Origin: a bacterium
Lineage (GTDB): Bacteria > Verrucomicrobiota > Kiritimatiellia > CAIKKV01 > CAITUY01
Assembly: GCA_037128595.1 (NCBI GenBank)
Contig: JBAXWB010000007.1
Location: 1-64,000, forward strand
Reading direction: 5' to 3'
Length of the DNA stretch: 64,000 bases
Shown: positions 1 to 8,290 of the stretch, in pieces
Position numbering within the stretch: position 1 is the first letter of the stretch
Layout: the number at the start of each line of letters is the position of its first letter
Made by a program: the position numbers and the translations under genes
The notes under the pieces: model-generated
Databases searched by the model: none
What the model was told of the DNA's origin: nothing
The model's input: only the letters and a program-made list of their open reading frames with translations

Positions 1-1
1 C

Positions 2-1036
2 TTACCGCGTGACCTTTTCATACAACAGGTGTTGCATTAGCTGGTTGCGCGCGGGCTTCTTGTCGTAGTGACGCACATCGGAAAACAGTACCGGCTCGCC
101 GCTGATGAGTTTAAAGAGCTGCATCGTCAGCGCCGCATCCATGTCCGCCTCGGTGGCCGCCACAATTGGCTCGTGCGGGCCATCCCAGTCGTACGGATCG
201 TTCAGGAACGCCTCGGCAACATCCACGGTGACAAACGTTTCCGTCAGATCGCCATGCGCCTTGGTTCCGATGAAGTCCAGTCTGCGTTCCGCAATGATCT
301 GGCGATAGGCATAATATGAGCGGATCTGAAGTTTGAGTTTCTCGGGGGTGAGCCCTTTGCCATCGTAGGCGATGTGGCCCACATGCTTCTCCAACCAGGC
401 CAACGCCCGGTCGACTTTCTTGGAGTCCGCCTTCTTCGCGTAACGGACGATGTCCTCCTGCTCAATGTGCTCGACATCGAGTCCGAACATCTTCTGCCAC
501 TGATCCAGATTCGAGACAGCGGTGTACATTCCCAGCGGCCGCCCGCCAAAGAGGCCGTAGGTCTGCCCTTTGAGCAGGGAGAGCGCGCCGGCCGCCCTGA
601 TGAACGACATGACCTTGGCCAGCACAGCCTTTTCCTCTATCCGGCCCCAGACACGGGTATGTGGCCGGCCGACCTGGGCCAGGGTTCCGGCCGCCGCCAG
701 CATGCCGACCATACCCGGTTCGGAGGGATGCACATTACAGAAAAGCAGATAAGGACCCGGGGCGAAGGCGGTGGCCACCGCCGTCAGGTGCGGATAGCAC
801 CAGATCGCGTAGTTGCAGATCGTCAGATCGCACCCGGCCTGAGTCAGGCGCCGCCCCTCGGCCTGGGCCACCTGCTGGTTCCAGATGATTTCTTCACCTT
901 GAACCACCTCCACGCCCGCCTTCTCCAAGGCGGCGGCCAGTCCCTGTTGATAGCGGCGATTCAAGGGCTCCAGGCTTTTGTGAATATAATCGCGTCCATC
1001 CGAAAATGTCAGAATACCAACCTTTATTTTTCTCAT
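2..1036 (-). CDS. L-fucose/L-arabinose isomerase-family protein, short C-terminus
   Basis: Resembles the N-terminal and central domains of the L-fucose isomerase family, which interconverts aldoses and ketoses with a divalent metal. The stretch ATEADMDAALTMQL followed by FSDVRHYD matches the region holding the catalytic Glu and Asp of FucI-type enzymes. The protein stops 25 residues or so after that motif, at 344 residues, whereas family members are usually about 470-590 and need a C-terminal domain with a metal-binding His. The end is at the window edge, so a frameshift or truncation just inside the window is likely. Last gene of the minus-strand sugar operon, placed after the four-helix-bundle insertion. 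Family call is good; activity is doubtful. Confidence 0.75.
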   Translation of the reverse strand: MRKIKVGILTFSDGRDYIHKSLEPLNRRYQQGLAAALEKAGVEVVQGEEIIWNQQVAQAEGRRLTQAGCDLTICNYAIWCYPHLTAVATAFAPGPYLLFCNVHPSEPGMVGMLAAAGTLAQVGRPHTRVWGRIEEKAVLAKVMSFIRAAGALSLLKGQTYGLFGGRPLGMYTAVSNLDQWQKMFGLDVEHIEQEDIVRYAKKADSKKVDRALAWLEKHVGHIAYDGKGLTPEKLKLQIRSYYAYRQIIAERRLDFIGTKAHGDLTETFVTVDVAEAFLNDPYDWDGPHEPIVAATEADMDAALTMQLFKLISGEPVLFSDVRHYDKKPARNQLMQHLLYEKVTR

Positions 1037-1053
1037 ACAAGTTCCTTTCGATC

Positions 1054-1077
1054 GTCAAGAGTCAGGCGTCAGGCGTC
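1054..1077. repeat. Heptamer repeat array, left flank of four-helix gene
   Basis: Three copies of a 7-base unit, read on the minus strand as TGACGCC, TGACGCC and TGACTCT, directly follow the four-helix-bundle gene. They are in inverted orientation relative to the array at 1474-1508, so the gene sits between inverted heptamer arrays. Confidence 0.75.
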
Positions 1078-1080
1078 AAA

Positions 1081-1449
1081 TTAACAATACTTTTCCGGGT
1101 TCACGAGCATGGCCCCAAGCATGCGTCCCACCTCGACATTCCCATCGAAAAGTGATCGATGCTCTTCAACTGCCAGATAACCGCAATCTCTGGCAAAATC
1201 CAGCGAGGTGGCGGTTTCAGCGTTTTCTCCATCGCAGTCCGTCAACTTGCTGACGAAATGCGCTGGATAACGCCTCTTGGCCCACGCTTCACGCAAGTTC
1301 ATGGAGACGGATCGCGATGAACGACGAATCTGACTGGTTAGCGCATACCGTTCCTCCAGTGGGAACCTCTTACTAGCCTGGAATATCCGCATCGCCAGCT
1401 CATACGACTTCTCATACACAGCAAGTTCCGTAACATTCCTGACAGCCAT
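1081..1449 (-). CDS. Four-helix bundle protein (S23/IVP family)
   Basis: A 122-residue protein of the four-helix bundle family first known from intervening sequences in 23S rRNA genes. Visible family features are an N-terminal L-x-V-Y-x-K-x-Y segment, the FPLEERYALTSQIRRSSRSV core and a Glu-rich helix near EEHRSLF. Family members also occur alone in many environmental genomes, and their molecular role there is unknown; related Avd proteins take part in retroelement diversification. Here it interrupts a sugar operon between the epimerase and the isomerase, with heptamer arrays on both sides. That layout suggests an inserted unit rather than a metabolic gene. Confidence 0.85.
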   Translation of the reverse strand: MAVRNVTELAVYEKSYELAMRIFQASKRFPLEERYALTSQIRRSSRSVSMNLREAWAKRRYPAHFVSKLTDCDGENAETATSLDFARDCGYLAVEEHRSLFDGNVEVGRMLGAMLVNPEKYC

Positions 1450-1473
1450 CCTTCTCCTCCTCTCAATATTCCC

Positions 1474-1508
1474 TGACGCCTGACTCCTGACGCCTGACTC
1501 CTGACTCC
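1474..1508. repeat. Heptamer repeat array, right flank of four-helix gene
   Basis: Five consecutive heptamers on the plus strand: TGACGCC, TGACTCC, TGACGCC, TGACTCC, TGACTCC. The array runs directly into the stop codon of the epimerase gene (1508-1510) and is the inverse of the array at 1054-1077. Confidence 0.85.
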
Positions 1509-2371
1509 TACGCCAGCATCCCCTTCACAAACCGGCATGCCCGAGCCGCCTCCCGGTCGAGATCGAGCCCCTCGCGTAAATCGCGAAAGACCTTGATATC
1601 ACGTCCGACCTCGCCACCCGGCATCAGGAACGGCTCCATAACGATTGAGCCTTTGAACTTAATGGCCTTCAGCGCTTTAAAGACCTCGGCCCAGGGGATC
1701 TTGCCGCGCCCCGGCGCACGGCGGTTGGTCTCGCCAATGTGCAGATGACCGAGATACTTACCCGCCGTTTTGATCGCCCCGGCAAAGCTGTCCTCCTCGA
1801 TGTTCATGTGGAACGTGTCGAGAAGCACGGTGCAGTTGGGGCTGCCTACTTCCCTGACATACCGTACCGCTTCCTCAGCGGTGTTCAGCAGGTACTGCTC
1901 GAAGCGATTCACCACTTCCATGTGGAACGTGACGCCGCAGTCTTCGGCCGTTTTCATGACTTCGCGCATGCTCTCGATACTGCGATCCCAGTAAGGCCGC
2001 TTGTCTGTCTCTCCCTCGGGCAGACTGCCCGGCCAGTAACTGTAAACGATGCCGCCCAGTTCGCGGATACCTGTCGCCGCCAACGCCTGCGACTGCTTCT
2101 TCAGGAACGCGATGCCGCGCTGCCGGGTAGTCTTATCCGCAGAGGCGGGATCGAACGCCTTGGGAAGACCAATGCAGGAGGTCAGTTCAATCCCCTCCGC
2201 CTCAGCGGCTCCCTGCAGTCGGCGCTGTTGCGCCACGGTCATATTGGCCACCGTGCCCGAATTGACCTCCAGCACATCGAAACCCAATTTCTTCACCTTG
2301 GCCACATACGGTACAAAGTCCGCATTCCAGTTATGAGTCCAATAGGCGTAATAAATTCCAATCTTGTTCAT
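1508..2371 (-). CDS. D-tagatose/D-psicose 3-epimerase family protein
   Basis: A 287-residue TIM-barrel sugar epimerase. The four metal-binding residues of the D-psicose/D-tagatose 3-epimerase family are at the expected spacing: Glu152 (HMEVVNRFEQY), Asp185 (LLDTFHMNIEE), His211 (GHLHIGETNRR) and Glu246 (SIVMEPF). Glu152 and Glu246 would be the catalytic pair. These enzymes epimerise free ketoses at C3 in the cytoplasm. It overlaps by a few bases the upstream MBL fragment, so the two are translationally linked. With an isomerase, a kinase and two dehydrogenases nearby, a role in a rare-sugar or polyol pathway is likely; the exact substrate cannot be read from sequence. Confidence 0.88.
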   Translation of the reverse strand: MNKIGIYYAYWTHNWNADFVPYVAKVKKLGFDVLEVNSGTVANMTVAQQRRLQGAAEAEGIELTSCIGLPKAFDPASADKTTRQRGIAFLKKQSQALAATGIRELGGIVYSYWPGSLPEGETDKRPYWDRSIESMREVMKTAEDCGVTFHMEVVNRFEQYLLNTAEEAVRYVREVGSPNCTVLLDTFHMNIEEDSFAGAIKTAGKYLGHLHIGETNRRAPGRGKIPWAEVFKALKAIKFKGSIVMEPFLMPGGEVGRDIKVFRDLREGLDLDREAARACRFVKGMLA

Positions 2372-2765
2372 AAGTCATACCTCTCGTTGACACAGGGCAT
2401 AATCACACGCAATCCCGGAGCAAGGCCGGCCATCTTCCGTTTCAGTTCTGTTTCATCCACCGTATTGAAGGCAAACATCCCGAAATGATGCGCAACCAGA
2501 ACAGGAATCTGCGCGGCACGGCATAAGGCCACGGCTTCCTCAAATGTAAAATTACCGGGCACCCCTTTGCCTCGCCCGTTCACCGGTAGGAGGGCGACAT
2601 CAATCCGCTCGGCCGCCAGCCGCTCCGGCAACCCCTCATACGGCACGCAGTCGCCCGAATGATAAATCGCCCTGCCCGCCATCCGGATGATATAGCCAAG
2701 CCAATGATGTTCACCACGTGCATTCATCTGCAATTGCTCATGCGCGACGCAATCGCCAGTTCCGC
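2368..2765 (-). pseudogene. MBL-fold metallohydrolase, C-terminal half only
   Basis: The frame encodes the C-terminal part of a UlaG-like metallo-beta-lactamase-fold hydrolase: AHEQLQMNARGEHHWLGY, then YHSGDCVPYEGL, LLPVNGRG and VAHHFGMFAFNT. The HxHxDH metal site of the N-terminal half is absent. The homologous frame reads upstream to about 2765, into the hydroxyacid dehydrogenase fragment, so no proper start exists; a TTG at 2733 is the only nearby candidate. The two half-genes meet out of frame, which points to a deletion that removed the end of one gene and the beginning of the next. It is probably not functional. Confidence 0.8.
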
Positions 2766-3092
2766 CACTCCCCGCGCATTCGCCCCTTCAGCCCGGCAAA
2801 CCCGGATCCCGTGTTTTCTTGCCGCATCCAGATCGATGTTGTCCACCCCGGTCCCGTTGCGACTGATCACCTTCAAATCCCGCGCCGCCTCTAGCACCCG
2901 TGCCGTCACCGGCTCGACTCCCGCCAGATAACCAACGCAGCCGGGCAGCAAGCAGATGAGTTCGTCTTCCGAGGGCGACACACCCGCCGAACAGAACTCC
3001 ACGGTAAACCCTGCCCGGCTCAACGACTCCAGCGCGGGATGTTTGCCGGTTTTGGTCAGGGAACGTGGGGTCACCAGAATACGTCCGCTCAT
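2724..3092 (-). pseudogene. D-2-hydroxyacid dehydrogenase (SerA-like), N-terminal half only
   Basis: Matches the first 115 residues of phosphoglycerate-dehydrogenase-like enzymes, including the conserved RNGTGVDNIDLDAARKHGI and ARGVAELAIA segments. Just where the NAD-binding domain should begin the homology ends and the frame closes after SRMSNCR. Full-length relatives are about 310-330 residues; this one is 122 and lacks the Rossmann fold and catalytic His. It runs into the MBL hydrolase fragment in another frame. The start at 3092 overlaps the cupin isomerase stop by four bases, so the 5' side of the operon is intact and only the 3' side was lost. Confidence 0.82.
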
Positions 3093-3640
3093 ACGATGAC
3101 CACTTTCCCATTCCTCAGGAACACCCGTTTCGGGAATCCCTCTTTCTCGATGTCGCCATAGTTATGCCCTGAGTCGGCCGGCCAGATGGCCAGCATCGTC
3201 AACGGCTCATTGCCTGTGTTGACCGACCGGTGCGCCCAGTAAGGCGGCACATAGACGAGGCTGCCACGTTCCATGCGTTGCGCATCGAACTTGCCTTCCT
3301 TCGTCTTCATCACCATGAAGCCGCCGCCTTGAACGCAGAGATAAATCTCCCCGGTATTCTCGCGAGTGTGATAGTGCCCCTTGGTCATGAAGTACTCTTC
3401 TCCCACGAGGCCCGGTTGGATTTTGCTGATGCAAAACAGCAGATGGCCATACTCCTCGGGCACCTGCTTCTCGTAGGTCTCGTAATGCAACGGGTCATGG
3501 CCGTCCTGAATGAGTTTTTCCAGGGCGTCCGCATCCTGGTAATAACCGCGCATGACTGAAGCCCGGCGAATGTTATGCTTGTCGGCGCCACGCATGATAT
3601 TTTCGGCGAAGTCGATGGTCACGGTAAAGGGTTGCATCAT
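3089..3640 (-). CDS. Cupin-type glucose-6-phosphate isomerase
   Basis: A 183-residue cupin of the archaeal-type phosphoglucose isomerase family, which interconverts glucose-6-phosphate and fructose-6-phosphate with a bound metal. The metal ligands are visible at His89, His91, Glu98 (GHYHTRENTGEIYLCVQG) and His137 (YWAHRSVN). These lie one residue from the numbering usual for the Pyrococcus enzyme, so the protein is full length. The start codon overlaps the stop of the dehydrogenase upstream. In this operon it may act on a different phosphorylated sugar than glucose; that is inference from the neighbours. Confidence 0.88.
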   Translation of the reverse strand: MMQPFTVTIDFAENIMRGADKHNIRRASVMRGYYQDADALEKLIQDGHDPLHYETYEKQVPEEYGHLLFCISKIQPGLVGEEYFMTKGHYHTRENTGEIYLCVQGGGFMVMKTKEGKFDAQRMERGSLVYVPPYWAHRSVNTGNEPLTMLAIWPADSGHNYGDIEKEGFPKRVFLRNGKVVIV

Positions 3641-4572
3641 TTTGCCTCCTTGGCGATTTTGGATATCTCTTCAAACACCGGTCCGCGCACCGGGATGTCC
3701 ACATGGAATACCTCGGCGACAACCCGCGTCCAGCCGTGAAGAAAATAGACCCAGCCATCCTCGATCAACAGATGGCGGTGTTGCTCCTGCCGGCGCGCCT
3801 GGTCGAGGAAGATCAGATCGCCCCGGTAATTGAATTCCCAGACCAGTCCCTGTTCCGGGAATTCCGCCGCATCCGTCAGGGGTGAACCGGGGGCATCCTT
3901 CCCCAGACCGGTTGCATTCACCACCAGGGATCCTGGCTTGAGCCGCGCCATCAGGGCATCGCTCATTCCTGGGCGAGGGGTCTCATGGTATTCGACCGGG
4001 ATCTGGGAATGCAGTTTCCCGTGAATTTCCCGCATCTCATGAAGCCGTGCACCACTACGATTCGCGACGATGATCTTTGAAGGTCCCTGTGGGCGATTCA
4101 TCAAGTACCAGGTAATGGCGATGGCCGAACCGCCCGCACCCAGCACAAAGGCCTCCGCACCGGTCGTCTCAAAGTGCCGCGCCGGCAGGAAGGCCTCGAG
4201 AGCCAATCCGCTCGTGATCGGATCCTTTGCATGGCCAACCAGTTTGCCGTTATGCTTGGAAATCGAACTGACCTCGCCCATCAGCTGCGCATACTCGTCC
4301 AGTTCGTCGAACTGGTCACGGCAGGCCTTCAGCAAGTCAATCTTGTGAGTGGTCACCAGCGCACCAAGTGAGAGTGGATCGCGTTTGATGAACTCAACTA
4401 CTTCACGGTAACGCGCCGGCTCATCGTGCAACTTGAGATCGAAACCCTTGATGACCACATCCCCCAGTTTCAAATAGTTGGCCCAGGCGGGAAAGACCTT
4501 CATAATGGACGACTTGGAGGTCGTCACGCCTATGAAATACATCGTCGGTTTGTCTGCCTTTACAAACTCCAT
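3637..4572 (-). CDS. Shikimate dehydrogenase-like NAD(P) oxidoreductase
   Basis: About 311 residues with the layout of AroE: an N-terminal substrate domain with S-x-S (TSKSSIMK), the LVTTHK segment holding the equivalent of the catalytic Lys, GHAKDPITSGLAL with the matching Asp, and the nucleotide-binding LGAGGSAIAI. I chose the ATG at 4572 because a strong AGGAG lies 9-14 bases upstream; the frame is open further upstream but inside the kinase. It overlaps the kinase gene by 13 bases. Aromatic-pathway neighbours are absent, and the gene sits with sugar enzymes, so it more likely oxidises a polyol or sugar derivative than shikimate. Confidence 0.75.
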   Translation of the reverse strand: MEFVKADKPTMYFIGVTTSKSSIMKVFPAWANYLKLGDVVIKGFDLKLHDEPARYREVVEFIKRDPLSLGALVTTHKIDLLKACRDQFDELDEYAQLMGEVSSISKHNGKLVGHAKDPITSGLALEAFLPARHFETTGAEAFVLGAGGSAIAITWYLMNRPQGPSKIIVANRSGARLHEMREIHGKLHSQIPVEYHETPRPGMSDALMARLKPGSLVVNATGLGKDAPGSPLTDAAEFPEQGLVWEFNYRGDLIFLDQARRQEQHRHLLIEDGWVYFLHGWTRVVAEVFHVDIPVRGPVFEEISKIAKEAK

Positions 4573-6040
4573 TGATTCATCTCCTTTAATAAGTTCTGAT
4601 ATTTTGCCAACCGTTTTCCGTAATAGCCGGTCTTTTTCCGGTCCGGCGCCGTCATACAGCCGGTCTTGATCCATGTGGTCGCCGTCGCATGCAAATCCGT
4701 GAAAATCCCCACACCTAATCCCGCCACCAGCGCTGCTCCCAGAGGCGCGCCTTCAGGCCGCGTCATCTGCGTCACCGGGCAACCCAGCACATCCGCCTTG
4801 ATCTTATTCCACACGTGACTCTTTTCGCCCCCCCCGGTAATGCGCAGTTCGCGCAGCCGGTAGTCCGGACACAGTTCCCGCAACACGTCTCTGTAAATTC
4901 CGTATTCCAGGGCAACGCCTTCGAGAATGGCCCGGTACAGGTGCCCCTTACAATGTTCCCAGGTCAGCCCCGCCCAAGCGCCCCGCAGAAGCGGTTGGCT
5001 CGGAGTCACTCGCCCTGCCAGATGTGGCACGAAGAACGGCAGATCTCCAGCCGGCACCACACGCGCCGCCTGCATGTCCAGTTCCTTAAAACCTGTTCCT
5101 CCTCCGAATTCCCGGAGAAACCATTCGAGGTTCATTCCGCCGCCATTGATGTAGGCGTAGGGATGCCACAATCCGGGAACCGCAGACCGGCCCCACCCGA
5201 GCATCTTGTGCCTCACATCCGCCCGGTACGTCGCTGTCGTTGCCGCGAACACCGACGCCGTGCCTGCCACATCCACGCAAATGCCTTCACGTGGGCGCCG
5301 CAGGCAAGAAAGCTGGCGGCGGTGTCACCGCAACCTGCGACAACGGGTGTTCCGGCCGTAAGTCCACAGGCCCGCGCCATGGCTGGTGTCAAACCCCCAG
5401 CAACCTCCTGCGGCTGGACGATGCGGGGCAATTTGGCCGGATCAATGCCGAATTGAGTGCATAGGTCAGTATTCCAAACCCGCCGCAGATTGTCGGCAAA
5501 GCCGGAAAAATGAAGATACGTGTGGTCAATAAAGGCGTGGCCGGCATCCAGCCCGCACAACCGCATCACCGCATAGCCACCTGGCTGAACAAACGCCTGG
5601 ATGCGCCGGTAGGTCGAGGCGCGTTCATGCTTCCACAACAGCAGTTTCGGTCCGTGGTTAAAACTGGGCGGCCCACCGGCCTTGCGGATCACAATGTCGG
5701 CAGGTAGCCTGGCGATATAGGGCGCGCACCGTGTATCGAGCCAGGAATCATAGGGCGTCACCGCGCAACCATCCGCACCGATCCCGATCACTCCGGCCAT
5801 CTGGCCGGCAATCCCGATCCCGGCCACGTTGCCTACCCGCGCTTTACGGACGCATTGCCGGATCGTGTTGCAAACAGATTCGACCTGTTGGTCGGCATTC
5901 TCTTCCACAACACCGGGCTTGGGGCGGTGCAGACGCGATGGTTGAAAGGCCATGGCCAGACATTTGCCGGTACCGGTAAAGAGCGCCGCCTTCGTACCCT
6001 GCGTGCCAATGTCCACACCGATGAGACAGACGGTTGTCAT
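4560..6040 (-). pseudogene. FGGY-family carbohydrate kinase (xylulokinase-like), frameshifted
   Basis: The N-terminal part (6040 to about 5285) carries GVDIGTQGTKAALF and GIAGQMAGV; the C-terminal part (about 5285 to 4560) starts with CVDVAGTASVF and carries ITGGGEKSHVWNK and RPEGAPLGAAL, the ATP-site signatures of FGGY kinases. Between them the reading frame changes by one base near 5276-5285, just after AGCGDTAASFLACGAH. Restoring one base gives a continuous protein of usual length, about 490 residues. The rest of the gene shows no decay, so this is either a recent mutation or a sequence error. The ATG at 6040 overlaps the upstream stop (TAATG). It probably phosphorylates a ketose made by the isomerases. 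Confidence 0.85.
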
Positions 6041-7074
6041 TATGCGTTCTCCCCTGTGATCACGACTTTCATACATTTTCCCGAGAACGCCACATCATAA
6101 GCCTCGTTCAGGCGGGAGAGCGGGAACGTGTGTGAAATCACCGGACGGACGTCCACGCGGCGGCCGGCAATCAACCGCATCGCCGTGCGATAGTCATTCG
6201 TGCAGCCTCCGCTGGTTCCAACCACCGAGAGATTGCGGTAATGGATCAGGTTACCATCGAGGCGGACGTGGGCGTCATCCTTGGGAAGTCCGGCAAACAA
6301 ACACAGACGGCCAAAGGGCGCCAGCATGGCCAACCCTTCCTCGGCAATCGCCCGAACCGGCGCCGCCACAAGAACCACATCCACACCTGCCCCGCCGGTG
6401 ATGCGCGTGACTTCGTCGGGAACGGACTGAGTGTCGGATCGGATCGGGATGATATCGGCTATCTGCCCGGCCTGCTGCAACCGAAGGGAATTGGGATCGG
6501 CGAGGATCACCTGTGCCGCACCGCTGGCAACCGCCAGCAGGACATGCAGCATCCCCATGGGACCGGCGCCATAGATGAGTACAGTGTCGCCCGGCGCCAG
6601 TCGCGCCGCCTTCTGGCCGTTCAGGCAACAGGAAAGCGGTTCGGCCAGCGCTGCTTCCGCCCAGGAAATTCCCTCCGGCAAATCCACCATGTTGCCCTGC
6701 GCCACAACGGCCGCTGGGATCCGGACGTAGGCCGCGTGTGAACCATCGGTGTTAATGCCAAAGGCCGAAAAATCGGGACACATGTTGGCCATGCCGCCGA
6801 TGCAGGCGGGACAATTCCCGCACCCCCAGTTCGGGGCGATGCCCACACGTCTGCCCTGCCCCACTCCGGCCACAATCGATCCGACAAATTCATGGCCCAG
6901 AATGATCCGTTGGCCGGGATTGAGTTTGCGATGCCCGGCCCGGGCGATCTTAGTGTCCGTTCCGCAAATGGCCGTCGCTTCAACTTTCAAAAGAGACTCC
7001 CCCTCGCCAATCGTTGGCACGGGGACCTCGATGATGTCCAGTTTCCGGCCCTGTGTATAAGTGGCGGCGATCAT
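6040..7074 (-). CDS. Zinc-dependent medium-chain alcohol dehydrogenase
   Basis: A 344-residue MDR-family dehydrogenase related to sorbitol and threonine dehydrogenases. It has the catalytic-zinc region AICGTDTK and ILGHEFVG, the four-cysteine structural zinc loop (GCGNCPACIGGMANMC) and the NAD-binding IYGAGPMGMLHV. These enzymes oxidise secondary alcohols of polyols or sugars with NAD(P). It overlaps its upstream neighbour by four bases (ATGA) and its downstream kinase by TAATG, so it is part of a tightly packed operon. Substrate is unknown; a polyol is most likely given the ketose-processing genes around it. Confidence 0.9.
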   Translation of the reverse strand: MIAATYTQGRKLDIIEVPVPTIGEGESLLKVEATAICGTDTKIARAGHRKLNPGQRIILGHEFVGSIVAGVGQGRRVGIAPNWGCGNCPACIGGMANMCPDFSAFGINTDGSHAAYVRIPAAVVAQGNMVDLPEGISWAEAALAEPLSCCLNGQKAARLAPGDTVLIYGAGPMGMLHVLLAVASGAAQVILADPNSLRLQQAGQIADIIPIRSDTQSVPDEVTRITGGAGVDVVLVAAPVRAIAEEGLAMLAPFGRLCLFAGLPKDDAHVRLDGNLIHYRNLSVVGTSGGCTNDYRTAMRLIAGRRVDVRPVISHTFPLSRLNEAYDVAFSGKCMKVVITGENA

Positions 7075-8099
7075 GACAGGGTAACCAGCTTTCCGGTGCG
7101 AATGGACTCATTACCCGCATTCACCACCTGGACGGCCCGCAGACCATCAAGGCCCGTGGCGCGGGGCGGACGCCCCTCCCGAATGCACTGGACGAAATCC
7201 TCATCCTCGGCCCGGTACGCCTCCAGAAACAAGTCCGTCCAACTCCTGACCACAGGCCGGGAGAGGCCTGCCGACGTACACGAAACAACTGAGGAATCAT
7301 CCAGGTGTCCCACAAATAAAATGCCTTCGGTTCCCAGGATTTCGCACCGTGCATCATACCCGTATTTCGCCCCTTGTGCCCCGCTGATCATCCCCTGCAT
7401 GCCGTTGGCGAAGGAAGCCGTCAGGAGCACGTTGTCATAAAAATCAGGGAACTCACGCCGGGCCTCAGCGCAACGGTAGTTGCCCGCTATGGCGTAGAGC
7501 GTCTTGAACTCGCTCTGGGTGAACCAGCGCAACGTATCGATATCATGGCTGTTCACTTCCGCCAGGGGCCCGTTGCTCTGGCGGATATCATACATCCAGG
7601 GCTTGGGGGTGCTGGGGCCATGAGTGAGGGATTTCACCTGCACCACCCGCCCGATTTCACCGCGCTCGATCCGCTCCTTGGCCATCGCAAAACTGCGGTC
7701 AAACCGCCGCATAAACCCAATCTGCAGGTGCACCCCGGCCGCCTCCGTTGCCGAGATCATCTCCTGGCATTCGACGGCATTCATAGCCATGGGTTTCTCA
7801 CAGAACACATGCTTGCCGGCGCGCGCCGCCACCACGGCAATCCGGCAATGCTCTGCGGTAGGGGTAGCAATCACCACCGCGTCAATGTTCGGATCCGCCA
7901 TGGCATCCGACACGCTTGAATAACCACGCGCCACACCTAACTCGCTAGCCGCCCGCGCCAATGATTCGGCAAAGGGATCAACCAACGCAACCAGCCTAGC
8001 GCCAGACACGCCTGCCGCGAAATTGCGGGCATGAATCATACCCGCTCGACCTAACCCAATAACGGCTATTCCCAACGCTTGTTTACTACTGATCATCAT
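7071..8099 (-). CDS. Gfo/Idh/MocA-family oxidoreductase (inositol 2-dehydrogenase-like)
   Basis: A 342-residue NAD(P)-dependent oxidoreductase. The Rossmann motif IGLGRAGMIHARNF is at the N-terminus, followed by ATPTAEH and FCEKPMAMN, which carries the conserved E-K-P, and IGFMRRFD typical of the inositol-2-dehydrogenase branch. It is the first gene of the minus-strand sugar operon, immediately downstream of the 190-bp region shared with the divergent DeoR regulator. Starting ATG could be 8099 or 8096. It likely oxidises a cyclic polyol or sugar; inositol itself is not supported by other iol-type genes here. Confidence 0.9.
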   Translation of the reverse strand: MMISSKQALGIAVIGLGRAGMIHARNFAAGVSGARLVALVDPFAESLARAASELGVARGYSSVSDAMADPNIDAVVIATPTAEHCRIAVVAARAGKHVFCEKPMAMNAVECQEMISATEAAGVHLQIGFMRRFDRSFAMAKERIERGEIGRVVQVKSLTHGPSTPKPWMYDIRQSNGPLAEVNSHDIDTLRWFTQSEFKTLYAIAGNYRCAEARREFPDFYDNVLLTASFANGMQGMISGAQGAKYGYDARCEILGTEGILFVGHLDDSSVVSCTSAGLSRPVVRSWTDLFLEAYRAEDEDFVQCIREGRPPRATGLDGLRAVQVVNAGNESIRTGKLVTLS

Positions 8100-8120
8100 G
8101 CTCCCACCATTTAACGATCA

Positions 8121-8152
8121 TTTGCTTTCGAATGCATTCGTTTCTTTTCTTA
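8121..8152. promoter_or_regulatory. Candidate DeoR operator with 12-bp palindrome
   Basis: Between the divergent operon and the DeoR gene is a perfect palindrome CGAATGCATTCG at 8129-8140, embedded in the pyrimidine-rich repeats TTTGCTTTCG and ATTCGTTTCTTTT. Related TTTGCTTTTA and TTTGCTTGCG words recur at about 8204-8224. DeoR proteins often bind repeated TTCG/TTTC-like words near their own promoters. Position and repetition are seen; binding is inferred. Confidence 0.4.
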
Positions 8153-8290
8153 TTATTAATATTTCACAGTTTAGTCAACCATTATTATAACTATTTCTTT
8201 TATTTTTGCTTTTATTTGCTTGCGATCTACTATTTGATTTGTCATTTTCACGTGGTATTCCCTAGCTGGTAACGATATCTTGGAAACAAT

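Noticed and set aside
374-1084. A 236-codon open frame on the plus strand
   Set aside because: Antisense to the isomerase-family gene, without domain similarity or ribosome binding site.
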